From positions 5,639,357 to 5,703,356 of the forward strand of contig NC_089863.1 of assembly GCF_036373705.1 (NCBI RefSeq): a stretch of 64,000 nucleotides of DNA. The letters are read 5' to 3'. The DNA is from Amia ocellicauda (lineage: Eukaryota > Chordata > Actinopteri > Amiiformes > Amiidae). Made by a program: the position numbers and the translations under genes. Of this stretch, positions 1 to 9,804 are shown one piece after another. Below the pieces are notes generated by a model. That model was given only the letters and a program-made list of their open reading frames with translations, ran no database searches and had not been told where the DNA came from. Positions within the stretch are counted from its first letter, which is position 1; each line of letters opens with the position of its first letter.

Positions 1-435
1 TTACTTCTTCATCGCTGTATCCTGGGATTTACTAAAACCACTACAGATATAAAGAGCGATAATAATCTTGAATTCAATAAACATGATCCAGTAATTGTGC
101 AGCTCTTGACTGCAGGTCTCTGCGCATACAGGGTGTTTAATGAGTCGCTGAATCGGCGCTGCTGTTTAAACCGAGACAGTCGATACCATCCCACACAGAG
201 ATCACCAGACCAGCCCACCTGCTCACTGATTGGGTTAGGAAGAACCGTCACTCAAAACTACTCGACCAATGGAGAGCCATGATCCACGCCTCCCTGTAAA
301 TCCCACCCTCACGACAAAACAGCGCCAAAACTCGTAAACGAAAGAAAAAAAATCGAAAGCAAAGAAACTGGCGACGAAAACAAAAAATGCAGCATCACAA
401 GCAAAGACGAGGGCTGCAGGCCAGTCTTGATAAAG

Positions 436-946
436 TTTTTTTTTTTTTTTGATTTCAATACATTTATTTGTTTTCAATTCTATAAATGTTGCATTCGATT
501 TTTTTATTTTTGATCTCAAAATCAATTTTTTGACTAGAGGCAGAGGAGGGTCGTGGTTTGGAGGAGGTGCGACGGCGAGGGCTGACTACCGGAGTACTGG
601 CAGGACCAGCACTGAAGGGTGCTGCTATCTCTGAAGCTCCAAAGTCAGCCAGCTCCTCAACCAGCCGCTCCCTGAAGGCCAACTGTGTGAGATGCGCCAG
701 CCCTTTCACCTTGGTCAGGTGCTGGTGCAGGATGAAGGAGTTGACGACAGCAGTGTCCACAAAGTGGTAAAAGAGGGTCTTGTACCACTTCATGGTCTTC
801 TGCAGGACATGGCAGTAGCCGACCAGAGCATCGGACAGGTCGACGCCCCCAATTCCAGCAGTGTAGTCCTTCACGGCACAAGGGATGGGGACATCCTTCC
901 GTATCCAAGCTCCATTCTCCTTCACTCGGCGATTGGCAAAGTCATA
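436..946 (-). pseudogene. piggyBac-like transposase 3' fragment with poly(A), copy P1 (reference)
   Basis: Read on the minus strand this is the C-terminal part of a piggyBac-family (DDE_Tnp_1_7) transposase. The open frame 464-925 gives 153 residues, and the first is GTG (Val), so it is not a true start. Residues 19-32 (KDY...GGVDLSD) align with the piggyBac GGVD..D segment that carries the third catalytic Asp and the nearby second Asp. Residues 43-67 ([13 protein letters not shown]...AVVNSFILH) fit the conserved helix that follows. The first two catalytic Asp residues lie upstream in the family and are absent here, so it cannot act as a transposase. The tail after residue 90 is Ser/Pro/Arg-rich, without the Cys-rich finger of insect piggyBac. 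The TAA stop lies inside a polyadenylation signal (463-468 on +), and 12 nt later comes a 15-base poly(A). This suggests a 5'-truncated retrocopy of an mRNA. Similarity stops near gtcata (941-946). Confidence 0.8.
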
Positions 947-1012
947 TAGATATTAATTCATACATACAGTTAGGTCCATAACTGGGTAGATGAGTAGTGG
1001 AGGACACCGTGA

Positions 1013-1393
1013 GCACACTGGCCTGGTCTGGCTACCCAAGTAGGGGTACTGATGCGGAGGTTCCTAGGGGCAGCCATGGGGGAGGAGCAATGGCAGGTAG
1101 CGGTCCTCAGGCCACTGCAGGAGGAGCTGCTGACGTGGCACCAGTGGATCACAAAGACAGTGCAACACCTCCACTAGGGTTTCTACAGGGCCAGTGCCGA
1201 TGAGATGTGGAAGACTTCTGCCGACTGGCAGATGCAAGACGCTGAATCGGCGCTGCTGTTGAAACCGAGACAGTCGATACCATCCCACACAGAGATCACC
1301 AGACCAGCCCACCTGCTCACTGATTGGGTTAGGAAGAACCGTCACTCAAAACTACTGGACCAATGGAGAGCCATGATCCACGCCTCCCTGTAA
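1013..1393 (+). other. Unrecognised + strand open frame with internal TAG (degraded exon or chance)
   Basis: In one frame the sequence is open from 1013 to 1174, meets TAG at 1175-1177, is open again to the TAA at 1391-1393, and then stays open through a very basic stretch (KTRKRKKKNRKQRN) into the T-run. Readable pieces include LRPLQEELLTWHQWI and ADEMWKTSADW. I do not recognise the protein. The same frame recurs in every module junction with the same TAG. In B-type copies it is open further upstream because tga there is tgg. The opposite strand is also open here, so GC content alone may explain the lack of stops. It is not called as a gene. Confidence 0.25.
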
Positions 1394-1529
1394 ATCCCAC
1401 CCTCACGACAAAACAGCGCCAAAACTCGTAAACGAAAGAAAAAAAATCGAAAGCAAAGAAACTGGCGACGAAAACAAAAAATGCAGCATCACAAGCAAAG
1501 ACGGGGGCTGCAGGCCAGTCTTGATAAAG

Positions 1530-2038
1530 TTTTTTTTTTTTTGATTTCAATACATTTATTTGTTTTCAATTCTATAAATGTTGCATTCGATTTTTTTATT
1601 TTTGATCTCAAAATCAATTTTTTGACTAGAGGCAGAGGAGGGTCGTGGTTTGGAGGAGGTGCGACGGCGAGGGCTGACTACCGGAGTACTGGCAGGACCA
1701 GCACTGAAGGGTGCTGCTATCTCTGAAGCTCCAAAGTCAGCCAGCTCCTCAACCAGCCGCTCCCTGAAGGCCAACTGTGTGGGATGCGCCAGCCCTTTCA
1801 CTTTGGTCAGGTGCTGGTGCAGGATGAAGGAGTTGACGACAGCAGTGTCCACAAAGTGGTAAAAGAGGGTCTTGTACCACTTCATGGTCTTCTGCAGGAC
1901 ATGGCAGTAGCCGACCAGAGCATCGGACAGGTCGACGCCCCCAATTCCAGCAGTGTAGTCCTTCACGGCACAAGGGATGGGGACATCCTTCCGTATCCAA
2001 GCTCCATTCTCCTTCACTCGGCGATTGGCAAAGTCATA
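1530..2038 (-). pseudogene. piggyBac-like 3' fragment, copy P2 (A type)
   Basis: Same structure as P1, with a 13-base poly(A) at 1530-1542 and open frame 1556-2017. It differs from P1 by one residue (Pro for Leu in the AHLTQ segment) and by a few silent bases. It is the extra A-type copy found only in this cassette. Confidence 0.8.
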
Positions 2039-2619
2039 TAGATATTAATTCATACATACAGTTAGGTCCATAACTGGGTAGATGAGTAGTGGAGGACACC
2101 GTGAGCACACTGGCCTGGTCTGGCTACCCAAGTAGGGGTACTGATGCGGAGGTTCCTAGGGGCAGCCATGGGGGAGGAGCAATGGCAGGTAGCGGTCCTC
2201 AGGCCACTGCAGGAGGAGCTGCTGACGTGGCACCAGTGGATCACAAAGACAGTGCAACACCTCCACTAGGGTTTCTACAGGGCCAGTGCCGATGAGATGT
2301 GGAAGACTTCTGCCGACTGGCAGATGCAAGACGCTGAATCGGCGCTGCTGTTGAAACCGAGACAGTCGATACCATCCCACACAGAGATCACCAGACCAGC
2401 CCACCTGCTCACTGATTGGGTTAGGAAGAACCGTCACTCAAAACTACTGGACCAATGGAGAGCCGAGATCCACGCCTCCCTGTAAATCCCACCCTCACGA
2501 CAAAACAGCGCCAAAACTCGTAAACGAAAGAAAAAAATCGAAAGCAAAGAAACGGGCAACGAAAACAAAATTGCAGCATCGCAAGCAAAGACGGGGGCTG
2601 CAGGCCAGTTTTGATAAAG

Positions 2620-3132
2620 TTTTTTTTTTTTTTTTTGCTTTCGATACATTTATTTGTTTTCAATTCTATAAATGTTGCATTCGATTTTTTTATTTTTGAT
2701 CTCAAAATCAATTTTTTGACTAGAGGCAGAGGAGGGTCGTGGTTTGGAGGAGGTGCGACGGCGAGGGCTGACTACCGGAGTACTGGCAGGACCAGCACTG
2801 AAGGGTGCTGCTATCTCTGAAGCTCCAAAGTCAGCCAGCTCCTCAAACAGCCGCTCCCTGAAGGCCAACTGTGTGAGATGCGCCAGCCCTTTCACCTTGG
2901 TCAGGTGCTGGTGCAGGATGAAGGAGTTGACGACAGCAGTGTCCACAAAGTGGTAAAAGAGGGTCTTCTACCACTTCATGGTCTTCTGCAGGACATGGCA
3001 GTAGCCAAGCAGAGCATCGGACAGGTCGACGCCCCCAATTCCAGCAGTGTAGTCCTTCACGGCACAAGGGATGGGGACATCCTTCCGTATCCAAGCTCCA
3101 TTCTCCTTCACTCGGCGATTGGCAAAGTCATA
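2620..3132 (-). pseudogene. piggyBac-like 3' fragment, copy P3 (B type, TAG)
   Basis: B-type copy with a 17-base poly(A) (2620-2636). The frame is split by TAG at the Tyr of KWYKT, giving frames 2968-3225 and 2650-2946. Upstream the frame runs on through a TA/CA repeat into unrelated sequence. It has Phe for Val (RERLFEEL), a change shared only with P16 and P18, which links this cassette to units 8 and 9. Confidence 0.8.
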
Positions 3133-3417
3133 TAGATATATATACATACATACAGTTAGGTCCATAACTGGGTAGAGGAGCAGCGGAGGACACCGTGGGC
3201 ACACTGGCCTGGTCTGGCTACCCAAGTAGGGGTACTGATGCGGAGGTTCCTAGGGGCATCCATGGGGGAAGAGCATTGGCAGGTAGCGGTCCTCAGGCCA
3301 CTGCAGGAGGAGCTGCTGACGTGGCACCAGTGCATCACAAAGACAGTGCAACACCACCACTAGGGTTTCTACAGGGCCAGTGCCGATGAGATGTGGAAGA
3401 CTTCTGCCGACTGGCCA

Positions 3418-4366
3418 GGAATTGAGAGGAAGGGATTGTGACTGGGTAGCTGAGTTGGCGTGAAGCAGAGAGTGTGTGCCAATGCTATGCGGGAGCGAGC
3501 GCCTGTGTGATAGAGAGCAGAATAGAGTGAGATAGGGAGTTAAGTGTAATTGTTTGGGCGTGGGTCTCAGCCGATAGGGGCCTTTTAGATTGTGTTTTTT
3601 AAGGCCAATAAACCTTCCTGACGTTGCTTTATACTTGTTGTCTGCTAAAGGAAAAAGACCCCCGCTTGCTACAATACTTTTGTTTGTTAACTTTCGAACT
3701 TTGGATTCACTTGACAATAGTACGTCCACCTGCTTCCGCAGTCAGTGCACCAGTCACAATCATAGATTTTATAGATTTGCTTTAACCCTGGCCAGTAGGA
3801 ATTCGACCTGCCCACATCAAACATCTGCGTCTCTCTGCCCCCGCCCCTCCCCCAAGGCATCGCAGGCTGGCAGGCAGCACAGACACAAGGCTGCGCGCAC
3901 ACAAGAGCAAACCCACAAGCAGTGACCACATAGATACAGAATACTTTGTAAAAAATAATCCCAACGCTGGACGGGCCCCTTCGCTGGCTGGGGCCCCGGG
4001 ACTCGAGCCCTGGTAAGCCCTTGCAATAAGTAAGCCTGACTACACCTATACTTAAGAATTAAACCGGCTCATCGTTATTGAAAGCGAAGAAAATGTGAAC
4101 AATCTTCTGTTTTTCACTTCTGACAGATTACATACAAATTTAAATACATTCGCTACATCATGAATGAACCAACTGGCAATATATTGTCTTTGAAATGAAC
4201 TTTACACCATTCCGCGATACAGCGAATAAAAAGCCTATCATTGAACTTTTATAACGTATATTTTGAAAACAACCACAGTCATACATACAACCTGCTACTT
4301 GAGAAACATAAATATTCTACTTTTCAGTACATCTAAACATTTGAATAAGTCGTGAAGTGAACTTAC
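3418..4366. other. Block A, unit 1 (no recognised gene)
   Basis: About 0.95 kb present in all 15 cassettes, starting at 3418, 8461, 13487, 16594, 19701, 23049, 28079, 33108, 38120, 43156, 47609, 51550, 54911, 59941 and 63877 (the last is cut by the window end). It holds a GC-rich middle (ctgcccccgcccctccccc) and a short hairpin. The + frame of 111 codons at 3590-3925 and the overlapping minus frames have no recognisable domain and look like by-products of composition. A ccaataaacc motif near 3605 hints at an old element end, but no partner repeat or coding part supports this. Confidence 0.5.
3973..3996. other. GC hairpin in block A
   Basis: GGGCCCC (3973-3979) and GGGGCCC (3990-3996) form a perfect 7-bp stem with the 10-base loop ttcgctggct. 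It lies 555 bases into block A and recurs at the same offset in the other complete blocks. It is followed by ccgggactcgagccctgg, which on the minus strand resembles a tRNA T-arm (B-box-like GGCTCGAGTCC). No other tRNA part is present. The role is unknown. Confidence 0.4.
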
Positions 4367-4468
4367 TTTAAGCGCACTCTTCGGTCTGAAGTCATCTGAG
4401 GAGCCTTTTCTCAAAGTGGTCTGAAGGAAGAGCACTCGAGCGCTTTCAAATAATGAATCTGGGAACAT
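4367..4468 (-). other. Candidate orphan exon (minus strand), unit 1
   Basis: On the minus strand an open frame of 34 codons (MFPDSLFESARVLFLQ..., ending PKSALK) is bounded by an acceptor-like ctgtcacag and a consensus donor, AAA followed by GTAAGT (4361-4366 on +). It lies 294-395 bp upstream of each tRNA. The larger frame 4295-4552 around it is open in all units. I do not recognise the protein. It could be a captured exon of a host gene amplified with the array, or chance. Copies show few changes, too few to test for selection. Confidence 0.25.
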
Positions 4469-4761
4469 CTGTGACAGTATCAAACACGTGTTTAATGATT
4501 TATTATCCATTATTCGAGTTCCATACTGCAACTTCGGAGTCCTATACGACAAGGTCAGTGTGGAACCGTGTATGCATGTCGTTATCCATCCAACACAAAA
4601 CTATAATCGTGACTTTTGATCTTTAAAAAACATTGCTCGTGCCACTTTCCTTATGAATACGTTAATAAATAATCGAAGTCTTGTGGAGCTTACATCAGTT
4701 CATAATGACACAATCTGTTCCATATTTTGGATCTTTCTATCTCACAAGCGAAGTCACCGCT

Positions 4762-4833
4762 TCCCTGGTGGTCTAGTGGTTAGGATTCTGCGCTCTCACC
4801 GCCGCGGCCCGGGTTCGATTACCGGTCAGGGAA
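4762..4833 (+). tRNA. tRNA-Glu(CTC) copy 1, degenerate
   Basis: The cloverleaf is recognisable with anticodon CTC, but two changes hit paired positions. T replaces G28, giving a T-C mismatch in the anticodon stem. A replaces C61, breaking the invariant G53-C61 pair and changing the B box from GGTTCGATTCC to GGTTCGATTAC. C61 is part of the TFIIIC-binding B box, so I infer weak or no transcription and poor folding. It has a proper TTTTT terminator just downstream. It is probably a pseudogene. Confidence 0.85.
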
Positions 4834-5440
4834 CTTGCTTTTTCCCGCCCCTTCCATAAACGAATGGAAAATCAATAAATCGAAACGAGCACTAATCACG
4901 CTAAGTAGAGTGCATGTTATCAAATATGTATTTCCTGACTTCCCGTTTCAATCCTTGTAATGAGGGTGGGAGGTGCTGTATTGTGAGAAGAAGGGCCATG
5001 TGCGCTGCTTGCAAAATGCAGGATGCGAAGGTAGCACATTACAAAGGATTGAGGGAGAGAGACGATACTGCATTTCATAATACATCTTGAGACAGGTGTG
5101 AATTCTCACACTGTCAGAGAGTTGGCGCTGTCTTGGAAATATTACAGTGGTGGGTCCAAGGAGACACTTTTGTAAGTCAATCTTATTTGCACGCTTGTAT
5201 TATTTCATGACGGCTGCTAATTTGTCTTTGAGTGACCATCTAGGGAGGCATGTAAGAAATGCTGGAAATAAACTAATTCATGAACGGAAAAGATTTTCAG
5301 TTAAACTTCCGCAGTTTATTGTTAACCTATTTCTTGCTTTAATTTACTAATGTGATCTTTATAAGTGACATGGGAATCGAGAATTAGTCAAAGGTATTGA
5401 AGAGGTTACTACTGTAATTTGTGAGTTGTTGATTACTATA
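4834..5440. other. Spacer downstream of tRNA 1 (no recognised gene)
   Basis: AT-rich single-copy spacer with no recognised gene. The + frame 5147-5350 (67 codons) is shifted in other units by a 7-bp indel (gacggctg region), which argues against coding. The first TTTT on the + strand is at gagacacttttgtaag, about 325 bases after the tRNA in unit 2, and nothing earlier would stop Pol III in units that lack T5. The spacer carries most of the indels that separate the cassette families. Confidence 0.6.
4839..4843 (+). terminator. Pol III T5 terminator, tRNA 1
   Basis: TTTTT starts 6 bases after the tRNA end, matching the usual vertebrate Pol III stop of four or more T. Only units 9 and 10 share it; elsewhere the same place reads ctcttt or atcttt. 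Confidence 0.7.
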
Positions 5441-5844
5441 GAGGGAGGGCTGGAAGACTTAAGGGGATCTAAAATATACATTCTTTTTTTGTTTTGATTA
5501 GAGAAACATTGGTTTGAGCACCAGTTGAGCTTAAAACGTTTGAATTTAGGAGGAGATTAAGGTTAACCATCAACGGCTTTAAGGAAATCCCTGGTTTTGT
5601 TGTCCGTGAGAGCTGTTTGTATGTGTTCAGTTAGCAGTAAAGTGGCTGATGCAAGACGATCTTTTTGTGCAAAAGACAAACTGATTTTCAGATTCTGATT
5701 CTGAGATTCTAAATAAAAAACTGGCCAGTAAGTATTTTTCCAAATATTTTTTAGAACAGGTACAATGCTGATGGGTCTGTAGTTCGAAATGTGTTCTTTA
5801 ATCAGATGGGGGTGATCAAGCCTTTCTTACAAATGGGATGAGTG
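5441..5844 (-). mobile_element. LINE reverse transcriptase relic, unit 1 (reference)
   Basis: The minus strand reads as a decayed non-LTR reverse transcriptase. PICKKG matches the family PIFKKGD, followed by a 73-residue open stretch. That stretch starts NYRPISIVPVL (family NYRPISLLPVLSKIFEK), continues YLESQNQNL and SFAQKDRLASATLLLTEHIQ (family QFGFRK..ST..A...L...I) and ends DFLKAVDG (family FIDLSKAFDTV). A shifted frame then gives VNLNLLLN...YG-like sequence (family VNH..LL.KL..YG). The catalytic YADD region, endonuclease and 3' end are absent. The type (CR1/L2/Rex1/Daphne-like) cannot be settled from this short piece. It is a passenger copied with the array. Confidence 0.8.
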
Positions 5845-6281
5845 TTATTTAAGATGCAAAGATTAGTAATGTGATGAATAATATTTTATACACATCTGTT
5901 GCGTGAAGAATGCTGACCAGCACCAGTCTACTCAAACACTCCAATATCAGCAACAAACTTAGGTTATGTTATGTTCATTATTATGCAGGAGGTAAAACAT
6001 CTGGTATTTGAATGAGATGTAATCACTTCCAATAGATAAGACTGTAACCTGTCTATCTGAAGATGCAAAAAGGCTTCTCCAAACTCACATGTATATTTAT
6101 CTATAATCTATATTTATGTTTTATGGAATAAACTTGTTACTTCTTCATCGCTGTATCCTGGGATTTACTAAAACCACTACAGATATAAAGAGCGATAATA
6201 ATCTTGAATTCAATAAACATGATCCAGTGATTGTGCAGCTCTTGACTGCAGGTCTCTGCGCATACAGGGTGTTTAATGAGT
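5845..6281. other. Spacer between LINE relic and P modules, unit 1
   Basis: There is no recognised gene. Near its end ttatggaataaacttgttac followed by cttcatcgctgtatcctggg resembles the 3' terminus of a retroposon, with an AATAAA-like motif on the + strand, but no partner part is visible. P module homology starts at 6282. Confidence 0.45.
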
Positions 6282-6571
6282 CGCTGAATCGGCGCTGCTG
6301 TTTAAACCGAGACAGTCGATACCATCCCACACAGAGATCACCAGACCAGCCCACCTGCTCACTGATTGGGTTAGGAAGAACCGTCACTCAAAACTACTCG
6401 ACCAATGGAGAGCCATGATCCACGCCTCCCTGTAAATCCCACCCTCACGACAAAACAGCGCCAAAACTCGTAAACGAAAGAAAAAAAATCGAAAGCAAAG
6501 AAACTGGCGACGAAAACAAAAAATGCAGCATCACAAGCAAAGACGAGGGCTGCAGGCCAGTCTTGATAAAG

Positions 6572-7081
6572 TTTTTTTTTTTTTTGCTTTCAATACATTT
6601 ATTTGTTTTCAATTCTATAAATGTTGCATTCGATTTTTTTATTTTTGATCTCAAAATCAATTTTTTGACTAGAGGCAGAGGAGGGTCGTGGTTTGGAGGA
6701 GGTGCGACGGCGAGGGCTGACTACCGGAGTACTGGCAGGACCAGCACTGAAGGGTGCTGCTATCTCTGAAGCTCCAAAGTCAGCCAGCTCCTCAACCAGC
6801 CGCTCCCTGAAGGCCAACTGTGTGAGATGCGCCAGCCCTTTCACCTTGGTCAGGTGCTGGTGCAGGATGAAGGAGTTGACGACAGCAGTGTCCACAAAGT
6901 GGTAAAAGAGGGTCTTGTACCACTTCATGGTCTTCTGCAGGACATGGCAGTAGCCGACCAGAGCATCGGACAGGTCGACGCCCCCAATTCCAGCAGTGTA
7001 GTCCTTCACGGCACAAGGGATGGGGACATCCTTCCGTATCCAAGCTCCATTCTCCTTCACTCGGCGATTGGCAAAGTCATA
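6572..7081 (-). pseudogene. piggyBac-like 3' fragment, copy P4 (A type)
   Basis: Frame 6599-7060 (153 residues) is identical in protein to P1. The 14-base poly(A) at 6572-6585 is followed on + by gctttcaatac, a B-like base in an otherwise A-type copy, so it is slightly mosaic. Confidence 0.8.
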
Positions 7082-7662
7082 TAGATATTAATTCATACAT
7101 ACAGTTAGGTCCATAACTGGGTAGATGAGTAGTGGAGGACACCGTGAGCACACTGGCCTGGTCTGGCTACCCAAGTAGGGGTACTGATGCAGAGGTTCCT
7201 AGGGGTAGCCATGGGGGAGGAGCAATGGCAGGTAGCGGTCCTCAGGCCACTGCAGGAGGAGCTGCTGACGTGGCACCAGTGGATCACAAAGACAGTGCAA
7301 CACCTCCACTAGGGTTTCTACAGGGCCAGTGCCGATGAGATGTGGAAGACTTCTGCCGACTGGCAGATGCAAGACGCTGAATCGGCGCTGCTGTTGAAAC
7401 CGAGACAGTCGATACCATCCCACACAGAGATCACCAGACCAGCCCACCTGCTCACTGATTGGGTTAGGAAGAACCGTCACTCAAAACTACTGGACCAATG
7501 GAGAGCCGAGATCCACGCCTCCCTGTAAATCCCACCCTCACGACAAAACAGCGCCAAAACTCGTAAACGAAAGAAAAAAATCAAAAGCAAAGAAACGGGC
7601 GACGAAAACAAAATTGCAGCATCGCAAGCAAAGACGGGGGCTGCAGGCCAGTTTTGATAAAG

Positions 7663-8175
7663 TTTTTTTTTTTTTTTTTGCTTTCGATACATTTATTTGT
7701 TTTCAATTCTATAAATGTTGCATTCGATTTTTTTATTTTTGATCTCAAAATCAATTTTTTGACTAGAGGCAGAGGAGGGTCGTGGTTTGGAGGAGGTGCG
7801 ACGGCGAGGGCTGACTACCGGAGTACTGGCAGGACCAGCACTGAAGGGTGCTGCTATCTCTGAAGCTCCAAAGTCAGCCAGCTCCTCAACCAGCCGCTCC
7901 CTGAAGGCCAACTGTGTGAGATGCGCCAGCCCTTTCACCTTGGTCAGGTGCTGGTGCAGGATGAAGGAGTTGACGACAGCAGTGTCCACAAAGTGGTAAA
8001 AGAGGGTCTTCTACCACTTCATGGTCTTCTGCAGGACATGGCAGTAGCCAAGCAGAGCATCGGACAGGTCGACGCCCCCAATTCCAGCAGTGTAGTCCTT
8101 CACGGCACAAGGGATGGGGACATCCTTCCGTATCCAAGCTCCATTCTCCTTCACTCGGCGATTGGCAAAGTCATA
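7663..8175 (-). pseudogene. piggyBac-like 3' fragment, copy P5 (B type, TAG)
   Basis: 17-base poly(A) at 7663-7679. The frame is split at KWYKT by TAG, giving 8011-8268 and 7693-7989. It has Val in RERLVEEL, unlike P3. Confidence 0.8.
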
Positions 8176-9804
8176 TAGATATATATACATACAAACAGTT
8201 AGGTCCATAACTGGGTAGATGAGCAGCGGAGGACACCGTGGGCACACTGGCCTGGTCTGGCTACCCAAGTAGGGGTACTGATGCGGAGGTTCCTAGGGGC
8301 AGCCATGGGGGAAGAGCATTGGCAGGTAGCGGTCCTCAGGCCACTGCAGGAGGAGCTGCTGACGTGGCACCAGTGCATCACAAAGACAGTGCAACACCAC
8401 CACTAGGGTTTCTACAGGGCCAGTGCCGATGAGATGTGGAAGACTTCTGCCGACTGGCAAGGAATTGAGAGGAAGGGATTGTGACTGGGTAGCTGAGTTG
8501 GCGTGAAGCAGAGAGTGTGTGCCAATGCTCTGCGGGAGCGAGCGCCTGTGTGATAGAGAGCAGAATAGAGTGAGATAGGGAGTTAAGTGTAATTGTTTGG
8601 GCGTGGGTCTCAGCCGATAGGGGCCTTTTAGATTGTGTTTTTTAAGGCCAATAAACCTTCCTGACGTTGCTTTATACTTGTTGTCTGCTAAAGGAAAAAG
8701 ACCCCCGCTTGCTACAATACTTTTGTTTGTTAACTTTCGAACTTTGGATTCACTTGACAATAGTACGTCCACCTGCTTCCGCAGTCAGTGCACCAGTCAC
8801 AATCATAGATTTTATAGATTTGCTTTAACCCTGGCCAGTAGGAATTCGACCTGCCCACATCAAACATCTGCGTCTCTCTGCCCCCGCCCCTCCCCCAAGG
8901 CATCGCAGGCTGGCAGGCAGCACAGACACAAGGCTGCGCGCACACAAGAGCAAACCCACAAGCAGTGACCACATAGATACAGAATACTTTGTAAAAAATA
9001 ATCCCAACGCTGGACGGGCCCCTTCGCTGGCTGGGGCCCCGGGACTCGAGCCCTGGTAAGCCCTTGCAATAAGTAAGCCTGACTACACCTATACTTAAGA
9101 ATTAAACCGGCTCATCGTTATTGAAAGCGAAGAAAATGTGAACAATCTTCTGTTTTTCACTTCTGACAGATTACATACAAATTTAAATACATTCGCTACA
9201 TCATGAATGAACCAACTGGCAATATATTGTCTTTGAAATGAACTTTACACCATTCCGCGATACAGCGAATAAAAAGCCTATCATTGAACTTTTATAACGT
9301 ATATTTTGAAAACAACCACAGTCATACATACAACCTGCTACTTGAGAAACATAAATATTCTACTTTTCAGTACATCTAAACATTTGAATAAGTCGTGAAG
9401 TGAACTTACTTTAAGCGCACTCTTCGGTCTGAAGTCATCTGAGGAGCCTTTTCTCAAAGTGGTCTGAAGGAAGAGCACTCGAGCGCTTTCAAATAATGAA
9501 TCTGGGAACATCTGTGACAGTATCAAACACGTGTTTAATGATTTATTATCCATTATTCGAGTTGCATACTGCAACTTCGGAGTCCTATACGACAAGGTCA
9601 GTGTGGAACCGTGTATGCATGTCGTTATCCATCCAACACAAAACTATAATCGTGACTTTTGATCTTTAAAAAACATTGCTCGTGCCACTTTCCTTATGAA
9701 TACGTTAATAAATAATCGAAGTCTTGTGGAGCTTACATCAGTTCATAATGACACAATCTGTTCCATATTTTGGATCTTTCTATCTCACGAGCAAAGTCAC
9801 CGCT

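Larger units (their letters stand above)
146..3415 (+). repeat. Nested tandem repeat of 1.09-kb P module (3 copies)
   Basis: Each module starts at cgctgaatcggcgctg (146, 1240, 2332) and ends at gccgactggc. The period is 1094 then 1092 bp; the difference is mostly the T-run length. A 10-base linker, agatgcaaga, joins one module to the next and is absent where a module abuts block A or the left spacer. Contents in + order: GC-rich flank, A-rich tract, T-run of 13-17 bases, piggyBac 3' fragment read on the minus strand, short TA/CA repeat, GC-rich flank. Two-copy versions in later cassettes have the order A type then B type. Confidence 0.93.
1..3417 (+). repeat. Partial cassette 0 (left edge), triple-P form
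   Basis: The window opens inside a cassette, at the point matching 6137 in the next one. Before the P modules lies a short spacer (1-145) with no recognised gene. Then come three head-to-tail P modules at 146-1239, 1240-2331 and 2332-3415. The first two are of the A type (cgaccagag, agatattaattc, gtgagcac) and the third is of the B type (ccaagcagag, agatatatatac, gtgggcac). All other cassettes seen here have one or two P modules, so this one gained a copy. The third module passes into block A at 3416-3418. Confidence 0.95.
3418..8460 (+). repeat. Cassette unit 1 (5043 bp)
   Basis: Full-length form: block A, tRNA-Glu 1, spacer, LINE relic, spacer, then P modules A type (6282-7374) and B type (7375-8458). 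Its tRNA is damaged but is followed by TTTTT. Spacer markers (aaacgaatgg, cgagcactaatc) are shared with units 9 and 10. The downstream spacer is the longest form, keeping gacggctg after ttcat. Confidence 0.96.

Noticed and set aside
436-450. T-runs of 13-17 bases as Pol III terminators for the tRNA genes
   Set aside because: They lie more than 1 kb beyond the tRNA, with TTTT runs in between, and are better explained as the poly(A) of the minus-strand retrocopy.
941-965. TTAA at agatattaattc as a piggyBac target site marking the element end
   Set aside because: No inverted terminal repeat lies beside it, the B-type copies lack TTAA there, and the other end is a poly(A) tail.
3590-3700. LTR-like end in block A (ccaataaacc followed by a T-rich stretch)
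   Set aside because: No second copy bounding an internal region, no primer-binding site and no coding relic of that family nearby.
3590-3925. 111-codon + frame in block A as a gene
   Set aside because: No domain, low-complexity C-terminal half, overlapping open frames on the other strand, and no promoter or splice context.
5147-5350. 67-codon + frame downstream of the tRNA as a small protein
   Set aside because: A 7-bp indel breaks it in half of the units, so it is not maintained.
6050-6110. Hammerhead-ribozyme-like ctgaaga near the end of the second spacer
   Set aside because: The matching GAAA core and a convincing stem III are not there; the one short gaag/cttc pairing is too weak.
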